A DNA stretch of 64,000 nt, from positions 1 to 64,000 of the forward strand of contig NZ_JBHYHC010000037.1 of NCBI RefSeq assembly GCF_042738955.1. Direction: 5' to 3'. A model generated the notes under the pieces. That model was not told where the DNA came from. It was given only the letters and a program-made list of their open reading frames with translations, and ran no database searches. This stretch comes from Umezawaea sp042738955. Its GTDB lineage: Bacteria > Actinomycetota > Actinomycetes > Mycobacteriales > Pseudonocardiaceae. Positions 8,626 to 17,221 of the stretch are shown here, in pieces; positions within the stretch are counted from its first letter, which is position 1; each line of letters starts with the position of its first letter. Both the position numbers and the translations under genes were made by a program.

Positions 8626-10215
8626 ATGAAACGACGCTTGATCATCCTCCTCGCGGTGGCGATACCGGTGGTGGCGACCCTCGCGCCGGTCGCCGCCGAC
8701 GCCACCTCCCGCGGCGGCGCGCCGACCTGCGCCACCGTCCCGGTCACCGCGCCCTCCGGCACCAGGGTGGAGTCCGTGACGGCCGTCGCGAACGCGGGCG
8801 GCACGGTCTCCTTCCCCGCCCCGCCCGTGCCCGGCGGCGCGCCGATCGACAACGTGCCCGCGTGGTGCGACATCACCGTCGTGGTCACCCACACCGGCGC
8901 GAACGACCACGTCACCATCAAGGTCTCGCTGCCGCAGGACCCGAGGAACTGGTCCGGCCGGTTCCAGGCCACCGGCGGCAGCGCCTACCTGGCGGGCGAC
9001 TTCACCTACCCGCTGGTCGCCGCCGTGAAGGCGGGCTACGTCGCCGCGGCCACCGACGCGGGCGTCGGGCAGAACCCGGTCGACGTCAGCGGTTGGGCCC
9101 TGACGTCCACGGGGCAGGTCAACGGTCCGCTGCTGGAGAACTTCGCCTCCCGCTCGCTGCACGACATGGCCGTCGTCGGCAAGGACGTGGCGCGGAGGTT
9201 CTACGGCCGCGCCGTGAGCTACGCGTACTGGAACGGCTGCTCGACCGGTGGTCGCCAGGGCTATCAGGAGGCCCAGGACCACCCGGACGACTTCCAGGGC
9301 ATCCTCGCCAAGGCCCCTGCGATCAACTGGGACCGCTTCGCCGTGGCCTCGCTGTGGTCGCAGGCGGTGTTCAACGAGGAGAAGGTGGCCCCGACCTCGT
9401 GCGAGCTGGAGGCGTTCACCGCGGGCGCGATCCAGGCGTGCGACACCCTCGACGGCGTGCGCGACGGCGTGATCGACAACCCGGCCGACTGCCGCTGGGA
9501 CCCCCGCGCGCTCGTCGGGACCAAGGTCGTCTGCCAGGGGCAGGAGATCACCGTCTCGGCCGCCACCGCTGACGCGATCCGCAAGGTCTGGGCCGGTCCG
9601 GTCTCCACGTCCGGCGAGCAGCTCTGGTACGGCCCGAACAAGGGCGCGACCCTCGCCCCGCTGGCCACCCCCGGCACGCCCTTCTTCGTCGGGGAGACCT
9701 GGGTGCGGTATTTCGTCCAGCGCGACCCGGCCTTCGACGTCACGAAGCTGACCTACCGGACGTTCGAGCAGCTGTTCCGCGCGTCCCACCAGAAGTTCGC
9801 CGACGTCATCGGCGCCGACGACCCGAACCTGGCGCGGTTCGCGCGGGCGGGCGGCAAGCTGCTGAGCTGGCACGGCCAGACCGACGAGCTGGTGCCCACG
9901 CAGGGCACGGTCGACTACCGCCGACGGGTCGAGCGCGCGTTCGGCGGGGCCAGGAAGGTCGACGACTTCTACCGGCTGTTCCTGCTCCCCGGCGTGAACC
10001 ACTGCGTTCCCGGCGGCGCGGGCCCGTTCCCGACCGACGACCTCGGCGCGCTGGTCGACTGGGTGGAAAAGGGCAAGGCCCCGGCCACCCTGCGCGCCTC
10101 GGTGACCGGGACCGACGGCCGGACCGTCACCCGTGACGTCTGCCGGTACCCGAAGGTGGCCCGCTACACCGGCCACGGCGACCCGGCGTCGGCGGCGAAC
10201 TTCCGCTGCGCCTGA
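8626..10215 (+). CDS. Secreted tannase/feruloyl esterase family protein
   Basis: Product of 529 aa from ATG 8626 (a GTG at 8617 is an alternative). A cleavable signal peptide covers about residues 1-27. The nucleophile elbow is GCSTGGRQG with Cys205-Ser206; near the C-terminus are HGQTDELVP (catalytic Asp) and GVNHC (catalytic His next to Cys). Cys-Ser and His-Cys pairs are the hallmark of the tannase/feruloyl esterase family, where a disulfide joins nucleophile and histidine. The enzyme would cleave ester-linked phenolic acids from plant material outside the cell. It is divergent from the LuxR regulator and convergent with TetR. Confidence 0.9.
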   Translation: MKRRLIILLAVAIPVVATLAPVAADATSRGGAPTCATVPVTAPSGTRVESVTAVANAGGTVSFPAPPVPGGAPIDNVPAWCDITVVVTHTGANDHVTIKVSLPQDPRNWSGRFQATGGSAYLAGDFTYPLVAAVKAGYVAAATDAGVGQNPVDVSGWALTSTGQVNGPLLENFASRSLHDMAVVGKDVARRFYGRAVSYAYWNGCSTGGRQGYQEAQDHPDDFQGILAKAPAINWDRFAVASLWSQAVFNEEKVAPTSCELEAFTAGAIQACDTLDGVRDGVIDNPADCRWDPRALVGTKVVCQGQEITVSAATADAIRKVWAGPVSTSGEQLWYGPNKGATLAPLATPGTPFFVGETWVRYFVQRDPAFDVTKLTYRTFEQLFRASHQKFADVIGADDPNLARFARAGGKLLSWHGQTDELVPTQGTVDYRRRVERAFGGARKVDDFYRLFLLPGVNHCVPGGAGPFPTDDLGALVDWVEKGKAPATLRASVTGTDGRTVTRDVCRYPKVARYTGHGDPASAANFRCA

Positions 10216-10227
10216 CCACGTCCGCCC

Positions 10228-10260
10228 GAGGCGGCCCCGGAGCGGTTCCGGGGTCGCCTC
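10228..10260. terminator. Bidirectional hairpin terminator
   Basis: Arms 10228-10240 and 10248-10260 are 13 bases each with one mismatch, loop AGCGGTT. It sits between the tannase-like gene (stop 10215) and the convergent TetR gene, whose stop codon lies in the right arm, so it can serve both directions. Confidence 0.75.
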
Positions 10261-10804
10261 AGGCCTTGAAGCCCTGGATGACCAGGTCCAGCAGGCGTTC
10301 GGACTGGGCGAGACCCTCGGGGGTGTGCGGCGTGCGCCAGACGCAGCCCATCGCCATCAGCACGTCGTCCGGGTCGAGGCCGGGGCGGACGGTGCCGTTC
10401 TCCTCGCCCGCCCGGAGCATGAGCGCGATGGCCTCGATGACCGGACCGTACGTCTCGTTGGTGACGGTCGCGTGGTTGGCCGCGCTCAACGCGTCGCCGA
10501 GGCCCCGCTTGATCCGGATGTGCTCGGCGAGGCGCTGGAACCAGGTGCGCAACGCCGACAGCGGCGTGCCCTCCTTCAGCAGGTCCGGCACCCAGTCCAC
10601 CAGGCGTTGGACCTCCGTGCGGTACACGGCGAGCACGAGCGCCTCGCGGTTGGGGAAGTGCCGGTAGAGCGTGCCGGGACCGATGCCCGCCTGCTTCGCG
10701 ATCGAGTTCAGCGACGCGTCGCCGTCGGCGGTCAGCAGGTCGCGGGCGACCTCCAGGATGCGGGCGCGGTTGAGCCTGGCGTGGCTCCGCTGTGGTTCGG
10801 GCAT
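10259..10804 (-). CDS. TetR-family regulator
   Basis: Product of 181 aa. The chosen ATG at 10804 is preceded by GGAAGGA. An N-terminal TetR helix-turn-helix is clear: ILEVARDLLTADGDASLNSIAKQAGIG then GTLYRHFPNREAL. The C-terminal part is a typical ligand-binding helical bundle and contains HTPEGLAQSERLLDLVIQGF, common in actinobacterial TetR proteins. It is the last gene in the minus-strand series P450, glycosyltransferase, ammonia-lyase, TetR, 88 bp after the ammonia-lyase stop. It could therefore be a local repressor of that biosynthetic arm or an independent gene. Confidence 0.9.
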   Translation of the reverse strand: MPEPQRSHARLNRARILEVARDLLTADGDASLNSIAKQAGIGPGTLYRHFPNREALVLAVYRTEVQRLVDWVPDLLKEGTPLSALRTWFQRLAEHIRIKRGLGDALSAANHATVTNETYGPVIEAIALMLRAGEENGTVRPGLDPDDVLMAMGCVWRTPHTPEGLAQSERLLDLVIQGFKA

Positions 10805-10892
10805 CCGCGCATCATCCTTCCGGGGGATCCCCACCCGCATATCGGAGAACTCTCCGCCCAGTGAACCACAGCTCGCGCGAGGAGCGGATGGA

Positions 10893-12413
10893 TCAGACGG
10901 GGAACGCGGTGTCGTCGGCGATCCGGTCCACCAGGTCCGCCGCGCGCGCCACGTCCAGGTGCAGCGGTCGGTCCGGGTCCACGGCGGGCACCAGGTCGAT
11001 CACCCGGTCGAGGATCTCCGCGCACGCCGGGGACGTCGGACGGCGAGCGCCGACGTGCACGGACTGGCGCAGCGCCACGGCGAGGGCGCCGTGCAGCCAG
11101 CGCAGCGACCGGGACTGGTCGAGCGCGTTCAGCGCGGCCTGCGTGCCGAACGGGACGACGTCCTGGTTGTGCAGGTTCGTCGGCAGGCTCTGCATCGACG
11201 CGGGCATCGCCGTGCGGCGCATGTCGGCGACGGTCGCGGTCGCGGCGATCTGCACGCCCTGCACGCCGTGCTGCTCACCCGGCACGGTCGCCAGCACCGG
11301 GGGCAGGCCGCCGTTGCGGTGCGGGTCGACCATGAGGTCGAGTTGGCGTTCCGCGAGGTTGCCCATCTGCACGGCGGCGGTGGTCAGCAGGTCGGCGGCG
11401 AACGCGACGGGCTGGCCGAAGAAGTTGCCGCCGTGCACCACCTCGTCGTGCTCGGCGAAGAACAGCGGGTTGTCGCTGATGCCGTTGAGGTCGGCCTCGA
11501 CGACCGCCGTCACGTGGTCGACCGACCCGGCGACCGCGCCGAGCAGCTGGGGGACGCAGCGGATGCTGTACGGCTCCTGGAGGCCGCGCAGGCCGCTGGG
11601 CGTCGACCCGGCGAGCAGGTGCCGCATCCGGCGGGCGACCCGGCCCGCGGGCTCGTGGCCGAACGCGGTCAGGAGGTGCTCCGACAGGTACAGCGGCGCG
11701 CAGCCCAGCACGTCCGCCATCACCGCGGACAGCAGTTGCGCCACCACCAGCGAGCGCGCCACCGAGGCGACCGCGAGCCCGGCCGCCGCCGCGGTCAGCG
11801 AGGTGCCGTTGACCAGGCCCAGCGCGTCGCGGCCGTCCAGTTCGAGCGGCCGGAGGCCCGCCTCGCGCAGGGCGACGTCCGCGGGCAGCCTGGTCGTGCC
11901 GAGGTAGGCGAACCCGTTCCCGCGCAACGCCTGGGCGGCGTGGGCGAGCGGCACGAGGTCGCCGCTCGCGCCGACCGAGCCCAGTCGGGGCACGGCGGGG
12001 GAGAAGTCGGTGCGCAGCATCGCGGCGAGCGCGTCGATCACCGCGACGGACACCCCGGACCGGCCCTGCGACAACGACCAGAGCCGGGCGAGCAGGGCCG
12101 CCCGGACGACCGCGGGCTCCAGGTCCGGGCCGTGGCCCGCGGTGAGGTGGTTGAGGGTGTTCTCGGCCTGGTCGGAGAGTTCCGCACGACCGGAATACGC
12201 CACGAGAGGGCCGAAACCGGTGGTCATTCCGTAGATCGATTGCCCTGTCGAAAGCCGGTCGAGCACGAATGCGCGACAGGTCGCGACCAGGTTCGTGCTC
12301 TCGTCGTCCACGGCAACCTCGACCGGACCCGAGGCTTGTTCGAGAAAAGATGGCACAAGTCGGCCAGGAATGGTCAGCAGGGGAATGGTGCGCACGTCGA
12401 ATTCGGTCGTCAT
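10893..12413 (-). CDS. MIO-dependent aromatic amino acid ammonia-lyase, probably tyrosine-selective
   Basis: Product of 506 aa from ATG 12413, with GGAGG 7 bases upstream. The MIO cofactor triad Ala149-Ser150-Gly151 lies in GSVGASGDLVPLAH and the catalytic Tyr61 in YGMTTGFGPL. Residues His89-Leu90 (TLNHLTAG) align with the H89/L90 pair that gives Rhodobacter tyrosine ammonia-lyase its preference for L-Tyr, so 4-coumarate is the expected product. The usual NQD motif is present as LHNQDVVPFG. An aminomutase activity giving beta-Tyr cannot be excluded. It is downstream of a P450 and a glycosyltransferase on the same strand (40 bp from the latter) and faces an AMP-ligase/ACP/KS operon, which suggests it makes an aryl starter acid. 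Confidence 0.87.
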   Translation of the reverse strand: MTTEFDVRTIPLLTIPGRLVPSFLEQASGPVEVAVDDESTNLVATCRAFVLDRLSTGQSIYGMTTGFGPLVAYSGRAELSDQAENTLNHLTAGHGPDLEPAVVRAALLARLWSLSQGRSGVSVAVIDALAAMLRTDFSPAVPRLGSVGASGDLVPLAHAAQALRGNGFAYLGTTRLPADVALREAGLRPLELDGRDALGLVNGTSLTAAAAGLAVASVARSLVVAQLLSAVMADVLGCAPLYLSEHLLTAFGHEPAGRVARRMRHLLAGSTPSGLRGLQEPYSIRCVPQLLGAVAGSVDHVTAVVEADLNGISDNPLFFAEHDEVVHGGNFFGQPVAFAADLLTTAAVQMGNLAERQLDLMVDPHRNGGLPPVLATVPGEQHGVQGVQIAATATVADMRRTAMPASMQSLPTNLHNQDVVPFGTQAALNALDQSRSLRWLHGALAVALRQSVHVGARRPTSPACAEILDRVIDLVPAVDPDRPLHLDVARAADLVDRIADDTAFPV

Positions 12414-12453
12414 CACTCGTCCTCCGGGCAATCGCTGAATGGGAAAAGCGCTG

Positions 12454-13581
12454 TCAGACGCCGTGCGCCTCTTTTTCGACGATGTCGGCCGCCTCGGCGA
12501 CGCCACCAAGGGCGAGGATTTCCCGTCGCACCTCCTGAACACGCCGTCCCACGGTGTCGGTGGTGACGGCGGCGAGCGCGGCGCGCAGCCTCTCGACCGT
12601 GACATCGGCCCTCGGCAGGTGCTCGCCGACGCCGAGGCGGGCGATCATCGGGCCGATCAGCAGTTGGTCGACCGCCTGGGGGACGGCGATCAGCGGCACC
12701 CCGGCGCGGAGGGCCTCCATGGTCCCGCCCATGCCCGCGTGCGTGACGAACGCCGCCGCGTGGGCCAGCACCTCGGTCTGCGGCACCCAGGCGTGGACGG
12801 CGGTGTTCGCCGGGATCGGGCCCAGGTCGGCCGGGTCGACGTGGTCGCCGACCGCCAGCACGACGTGCCGGTCGAGCCCGCCGAACGCCTCCAGGCACAG
12901 CCGGAAGAACTCCGGGTCGGCCGTGTACACCGACCCCAGGGTGATCAGCAGCACCGGGCGGTCGTCCGGTGGCGTCCACGCGCCGGTCGCGCGCGGCGCG
13001 GCCAGCGGCCCGACGAAGGTGAACTCGTCGCCGTACCGGTCGGGGTCGAGCTGGAAGGAACGGGGGACCGTCACGATGCTCCGCCGGGGGCGGAACAGGA
13101 AGTCGTCCAGGTCCCGCGTGACGCCCTCGGCGTCGAGAAACGCCTGGTAGCGCCGCCGGAACGCGGTCGCGCGCTCGCCGGAGCCGAGGATCTCGCCGCC
13201 GTCCAGCGGGATGATCGTGGGGTTGAGCTGGACCGCGGGCACGCCCCACCGGTCGGCCAGTACTGGCGCGTGATGCGCCGCCGAGTCGTGCACCACGACG
13301 TCCGGCTCGTCACCGCGGTAGGCCGCCTCGACCTGCGGCAGGACGTGGACGACCTCGTCGAGCAGCATCTCCATGACGTCCACCAGGTCGGTCACCGGGC
13401 GGCCGTACCCCGGCGACGGGGTGTACGGCACCGGGTCCGCCCCGGCCGCGGCCACGCGCTCGGCGAACGGCTCGGTGGTCGCGTAGCTGACCCGGTGGCC
13501 GCGCCGCGCGAGTTCGGCGACCAAGCCCAGTCCGGGGTGGACGTGCCCCGCCGCGGGCACGGACGTGAAGGCGACGTGCAT
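12454..13581 (-). CDS. MGT-type GT1 glycosyltransferase
   Basis: Product of 375 aa from ATG 13581, behind AGGAGG. The N-terminus reads HVAFTSVPAAGHVHPGLGL, the acceptor-side start of GT-B macrolide-type transferases. The C-terminal half has the nucleotide-sugar motif AWVPQTEVLAHAAAFVTHAGMGGTMEAL, ending in the PQAVDQ region that replaces the common PxxxDQ. Such enzymes transfer a sugar from UDP- or TDP-sugars to a small hydrophobic acceptor. The gene starts 13 bp after the P450 and is followed by the ammonia-lyase after 40 bp, so it most likely glycosylates the product of this locus. No deoxysugar genes are in the window, so a common UDP-sugar is plausible. Confidence 0.9.
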   Translation of the reverse strand: MHVAFTSVPAAGHVHPGLGLVAELARRGHRVSYATTEPFAERVAAAGADPVPYTPSPGYGRPVTDLVDVMEMLLDEVVHVLPQVEAAYRGDEPDVVVHDSAAHHAPVLADRWGVPAVQLNPTIIPLDGGEILGSGERATAFRRRYQAFLDAEGVTRDLDDFLFRPRRSIVTVPRSFQLDPDRYGDEFTFVGPLAAPRATGAWTPPDDRPVLLITLGSVYTADPEFFRLCLEAFGGLDRHVVLAVGDHVDPADLGPIPANTAVHAWVPQTEVLAHAAAFVTHAGMGGTMEALRAGVPLIAVPQAVDQLLIGPMIARLGVGEHLPRADVTVERLRAALAAVTTDTVGRRVQEVRREILALGGVAEAADIVEKEAHGV

Positions 13582-13594
13582 GCCGGCGGTCCTC

Positions 13595-14809
13595 CTAGCC
13601 GAGGTGGGCGGGCAGGGCGTCGAGGGCGCGGGTGACCACGCTCGGGCGGCGGGCGATCCGGTCCGCGGGCACCGCGAGCCGCAGCGCGCCACCCGTGCGC
13701 GCGAGCAGTTCGCCGATCGCCACGCGCACCTGGACCCGGCCGAACGGGGCGCCGGGGCAGAAGTGCGTTCCCCGGCCGAAGGCCAGGTGCGGGTTGTCCG
13801 TACGACCCACGTCCAGCGCGGTCGGGTCGGGGAACCGTTCCCCGTCGTGGCCGGACGAGAGCAGCGAGAACATGATCGGCTCACCGGCCGGGACGGTCGT
13901 GGCCCCGAACTCGACGTCGACCGCGCCGGACCGGAAGATCGGCAGGTCCAGCGGCGCGGTGAGGCGGGCGAACTCCTCGACCGCCGTCGGCAGCAGGCCG
14001 GGGTCGGCGCGCAGCCGCGCCAGCTCGGCGGGGTGCGTGAGCAGCAGGTGCAGGCCGTTGCCGATGAGGTTGGCCGTGCCCTCCTGACCCGCGTTGAGCA
14101 GGCCGAACACCGTGGAGCTGAGCTCGTCGCCGCTCAGCAGGCCGTCGCGGTTGGCGCGCACCAGGTCCGAGAGGACGTCGTCGGACGGCTCGGCGGGCCG
14201 GGCGGCGAGCAGGTCGCCGATGTAGCCGTGCAGCTCCGTCGCGGGGGCGACCAGGGCCTCCGGGGAACCGCCGTGGATCGCCGTGACCACGGCGTTCGCC
14301 AGCGATTGGAAGCGGGCGTACTCGTGTTCGGGGATGCCGCAGACCTCGGCCAGCGCCCGGCCCGCGAACGGCGCCGCGTAGTCCGCCACGAGGTCGACGA
14401 CCTCCCGGCCCGCGAACGCGTCGATCAGCTCGTTCGCCAGCGCCACCAGGCGGGGGCGCAGCCGTTCGGCGGCGGCCGCCGAGAACGCGGGCGCGAGCAG
14501 TGCGCGCAGCCTGGTGTGGTCCGGCGGGTCGGTGTTCTGCACGTCCCGCACGGTCGCCGACCGCAGTTCCGCGGGCAGCGCGTCGAACGGCGTGGCCATC
14601 GAGAGCCGGGACTGGTCGTTGGACAGCCGCGGGTCGCTCAGCCCGTGCCGGACGTCGGCGTAGCGGGTGACGAGCCAGGCGCGGCCACCGCCCGGCAGCG
14701 CGATCGGCGACACCGGATCGGCCGACCGCAGGTGCGCGTACGTCGGCAGCGGGCACTTCAGGAATTCCGCGCTCAACGGTTCCGGCACGGCCGATGGGGA
14801 GGGAGTCAT
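13595..14809 (-). CDS. Cytochrome P450
   Basis: Product of 404 aa, a soluble bacterial P450 of standard length. The I-helix motif is AGQEGT, the K-helix ExxR is in VEEFARL, and the heme-binding loop is FGRGTHFCPG with Cys351. A methionine-start ATG at 14809 is the only sensible start; its ribosome site is weak. The gene heads the minus-strand arm of the biosynthetic locus. No ferredoxin or reductase gene is adjacent, so it must use housekeeping partners. It would hydroxylate or otherwise oxidise the aryl polyketide intermediate or final product; the position cannot be predicted. Confidence 0.93.
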   Translation of the reverse strand: MTPSPSAVPEPLSAEFLKCPLPTYAHLRSADPVSPIALPGGGRAWLVTRYADVRHGLSDPRLSNDQSRLSMATPFDALPAELRSATVRDVQNTDPPDHTRLRALLAPAFSAAAAERLRPRLVALANELIDAFAGREVVDLVADYAAPFAGRALAEVCGIPEHEYARFQSLANAVVTAIHGGSPEALVAPATELHGYIGDLLAARPAEPSDDVLSDLVRANRDGLLSGDELSSTVFGLLNAGQEGTANLIGNGLHLLLTHPAELARLRADPGLLPTAVEEFARLTAPLDLPIFRSGAVDVEFGATTVPAGEPIMFSLLSSGHDGERFPDPTALDVGRTDNPHLAFGRGTHFCPGAPFGRVQVRVAIGELLARTGGALRLAVPADRIARRPSVVTRALDALPAHLG

Positions 14810-15083
14810 GGCGGGGCTTTACCGTCCACTTCGGAGAACGTGAATGTCATTTCATGACGCGCTGTTCGGCGTTTCCCGACTCGGTCCTTCCCGACCACCG
14901 TAGCGCGCCGAACGGGAGCGGTCGGAAGTCCGGAAGGGTGAATGCGGGTGGTCGTCATCACTCTTTCCCGTGCGTCGCGCGTGCTGCTACGGTTTTTTCG
15001 GTGAATCCGAATGGCAACTTCATGTCTCATCATGTGTGATTTTCTCCGGATGTGATAAGGCTGGAGAGAGGACCTACGGACGG
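14810..15083. promoter_or_regulatory. Divergent promoter region of the biosynthetic locus
   Basis: A 274-bp spacer between the outward-facing P450 and SDR genes holds no credible gene and is clearly more AT-rich than the flanking coding DNA, especially at 14985-15060. It must carry the promoters of both arms. I could not find a convincing long palindrome or -35/-10 pair, so no specific operator is claimed. Confidence 0.5.
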
Positions 15084-15860
15084 ATGCCCATGCCAGGAAG
15101 ACTCGAAGGAAAAGTCGCATTCATCAGCGGCACCGGGCCGAACGGCATCGGTGGTCTGATGGCCTCGGTGTTCGCGGCGGAGGGCGCCAGGGTCTTCGGC
15201 TCCACGCGCCGCGCGGAGACCGGGGCGCAGACGGCCCGCGAGGTGCGCGCGGCGGGCGGCGTCATGGAGTTCCTCGCGCCGGTCGACCTCTCCGACCCGG
15301 CGGGGGCGCGGGCGTGGGTCGACGCGGGCGTGGAGGCGTTCGGCGGGATCGACATCCTGGTCAACAACGCGGGCGGCCTGCGCAACGGGCCGTTCGACGA
15401 GCAACCGCTGGACGACTGGTACTTCACCGTCCGGCACGAGCTGGACCTGCCCTACCTGTGCACCAGGGCGGCGTGGCCGCACCTCAAGGCCCGCGGCGGC
15501 GGCGTGGTGATCAACATGGGCTCGGTGGCGGGCGAGCGGGGCGTGCTGTTCCACCCGATGCTGCCGCACGGCGCGACCAAGGGCGCGGTCATCGCCATGA
15601 CGAAGCACCTGGCCGCGGCGGGCGCGGACCACGGCATCCGGGCGGTCGCCATCAGCCCCGCGATGGTCCGCAGCGAGGCCACCCAGCACCACATCGACGC
15701 GGGCGAGTTCGACGACCTCATGAAGATGACCCCGTCGCGGCGGACCTGCGACCCGCGGGAGGTCGCGAACCTCGCGCTGTTCCTCGCCTCCGACGAGGCC
15801 CCGTACATCAACGGCGCCAACGTCGTCATCGACGGCGGCGTCTCGGCCATGGGCGGCTGA
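15084..15860 (+). CDS. SDR-family reductase-like protein with altered catalytic Tyr
   Basis: Product of 258 aa from ATG 15084 behind GAGAGAGGA; ATG 15090 is an alternative. It has the Rossmann SGTGPNGIGG, NNAG (94-97) and a C-terminal DGG motif typical of FabG-like classical SDRs. In the active site Ser147 and Lys166 are present, but the YxxxK tyrosine is replaced by His162 (PHGATKGA). Classical ketoreductase chemistry needs that Tyr, so it may be a non-reducing isomerase or dehydratase, a structural partner, or may use His as acid. As first gene of the plus-strand arm, 27 bp before the ACP, it should act on ACP-bound intermediates. Confidence 0.88.
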   Translation: MPMPGRLEGKVAFISGTGPNGIGGLMASVFAAEGARVFGSTRRAETGAQTAREVRAAGGVMEFLAPVDLSDPAGARAWVDAGVEAFGGIDILVNNAGGLRNGPFDEQPLDDWYFTVRHELDLPYLCTRAAWPHLKARGGGVVINMGSVAGERGVLFHPMLPHGATKGAVIAMTKHLAAAGADHGIRAVAISPAMVRSEATQHHIDAGEFDDLMKMTPSRRTCDPREVANLALFLASDEAPYINGANVVIDGGVSAMGG

Positions 15861-15887
15861 CCCACACCCGCGAGGAAAGGACGACCG

Positions 15888-16163
15888 ATGCGGAACGTGA
15901 AGGACAAGGCCGAGGTCGAGCCGCTAGTCCGGGCGGCGGTGGCGCACGCGATGCGCACCAGCCTCGACGGCTGGCCCGTCGACCAGCCGCTGCTGGACGT
16001 CCCGGACGGGATCTACGACAGCCTCGCGAAGCTCGACGCCATCGGCAGGCTGGAGCAGGAGCTGGGGTCGGGCCCGCTAAGCCTGGACGAGCGGGCCGGG
16101 CAGCTGGACACGCTCGATGCCCTCGCGGACTGGGTCGTGCGCAAGCTCGGCGCCCCGGCGTGA
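15888..16163 (+). CDS. Acyl carrier protein
   Basis: Product of 91 aa, acidic and helical. The phosphopantetheine attachment serine is Ser45 in GIYDSLAKLD, a variant of the usual GxDSL. The protein is the right size for a stand-alone type II carrier protein. The ATG at 15888 follows AGGAAAGGA. The stop codon overlaps the GTG of the AMP-ligase by 4 bases, which couples their translation and supports direct loading of this ACP by that ligase. No phosphopantetheinyl transferase is present in the window. Confidence 0.85.
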   Translation: MRNVKDKAEVEPLVRAAVAHAMRTSLDGWPVDQPLLDVPDGIYDSLAKLDAIGRLEQELGSGPLSLDERAGQLDTLDALADWVVRKLGAPA

Positions 16164-17221
16164 GCGCCGAACTGGCGCCGGAGCGGGTGCTGCGCCACTA
16201 CTTACGAACCCCCGACCCGAGCGTGCCTGCCGGCGGGTGGCACGTGCGCTGGGACCGGCTCTCGCCCACCGAACGCTCGGAGCTGCTGCGCTCCGAGGTG
16301 CCCGACCGGGTGGCGGTGCGGACCTCCGGGTCCACCGGCGAGCCGCGGGAGTGGACCCGCACCCGCGACCAACTGCTCGACGAGGCGGTCGTGCTCGCCG
16401 GGCTCTGGCACGACAGCCCGGTCGGGCTGACCCTGGCGTTCGCGCCGCCGTCGCACCTGTACGGGCTGCTCACGACGCTCGTGCTGCCCGCCGTGCTGGG
16501 CGTCCCGGTCTGGTACCAGCCCGGCCTCGACGCGCCGCCCGCCGAGGTGGCGGGCCGGGTGCTCGGGGTGACGGCGATCCCGTGGACGTTCCGGCTCCTG
16601 GAACGCCACCGGGACGTCCTCGCGGGCGCCGCCGAGATCGCGATCCTGCACAGCACCGCGACCCTGCCGCCCGGCGCGGACGCGGTGGCCGCGGCCCTCG
16701 GGCCGGAACGGGTGCGCGTCACCGAGATCTTCGGCTCCACCGAGAGCGGGGGCATCGCCCACCGCCGCGACCGCGACCGGCCGTGGACCCTCTTCGACGA
16801 CGTCACCGTGCTGCACGACGGCACGGCGGGGGAGGTGCCGCTCGTGGTGTCCGGGCCCCGGCTGGCCGAGGGGCTGACCACGTGGGGCACCGACGACTTC
16901 GTCGAGCTCCTCGACGACCGGCACTTCCGCTTCCACGGCAAGCGGCACCGGCTCCGCAAGATCAACGGCGTGCGGGTCCACCTGGACGACGTGGAGCACC
17001 GGCTTCGCGACGCCGTGCCGTGCGAGGACGTGGCCTGCGTGGCGGTGGACGACGCCGTGCGCGGGGAGAACTTCACCGTGCTCGTCGTCCCGGCCGCGCC
17101 CGCCCCGCCGAACCTCTCGTCGTCGGTCCGCGTCGCCCTCAAGTCGTGGGGGCTCGCGCCGCACGACGTCCGCATCGTGTCCACCATCGACCGCAGTGAG
17201 ACGGGAAAAACGCGCGGATGA
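16160..17221 (+). CDS. Short AMP-dependent acyl ligase loading the ACP
   Basis: Product of 353 aa from GTG 16160 (4-bp overlap with the ACP). It begins close to the A3 P-loop (TSGSTGEPREW, from residue 55) and so lacks the first 130 or so residues of ordinary adenylating enzymes. Further signatures are FGSTESGG (A5-like), the WGTDDFVE region (A7-like) and a terminal SETGKTRG with the catalytic Lys350, where the protein ends. Truncated AMP-ligases of this type load aromatic acids onto carrier proteins in aryl-polyene and flexirubin pathways. With a tyrosine ammonia-lyase-like gene opposite, 4-coumarate is the favoured substrate; 3-hydroxybenzoate from the chorismatase at 28270 is another candidate. 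Confidence 0.82.
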   Translation: MSAELAPERVLRHYLRTPDPSVPAGGWHVRWDRLSPTERSELLRSEVPDRVAVRTSGSTGEPREWTRTRDQLLDEAVVLAGLWHDSPVGLTLAFAPPSHLYGLLTTLVLPAVLGVPVWYQPGLDAPPAEVAGRVLGVTAIPWTFRLLERHRDVLAGAAEIAILHSTATLPPGADAVAAALGPERVRVTEIFGSTESGGIAHRRDRDRPWTLFDDVTVLHDGTAGEVPLVVSGPRLAEGLTTWGTDDFVELLDDRHFRFHGKRHRLRKINGVRVHLDDVEHRLRDAVPCEDVACVAVDDAVRGENFTVLVVPAAPAPPNLSSSVRVALKSWGLAPHDVRIVSTIDRSETGKTRG

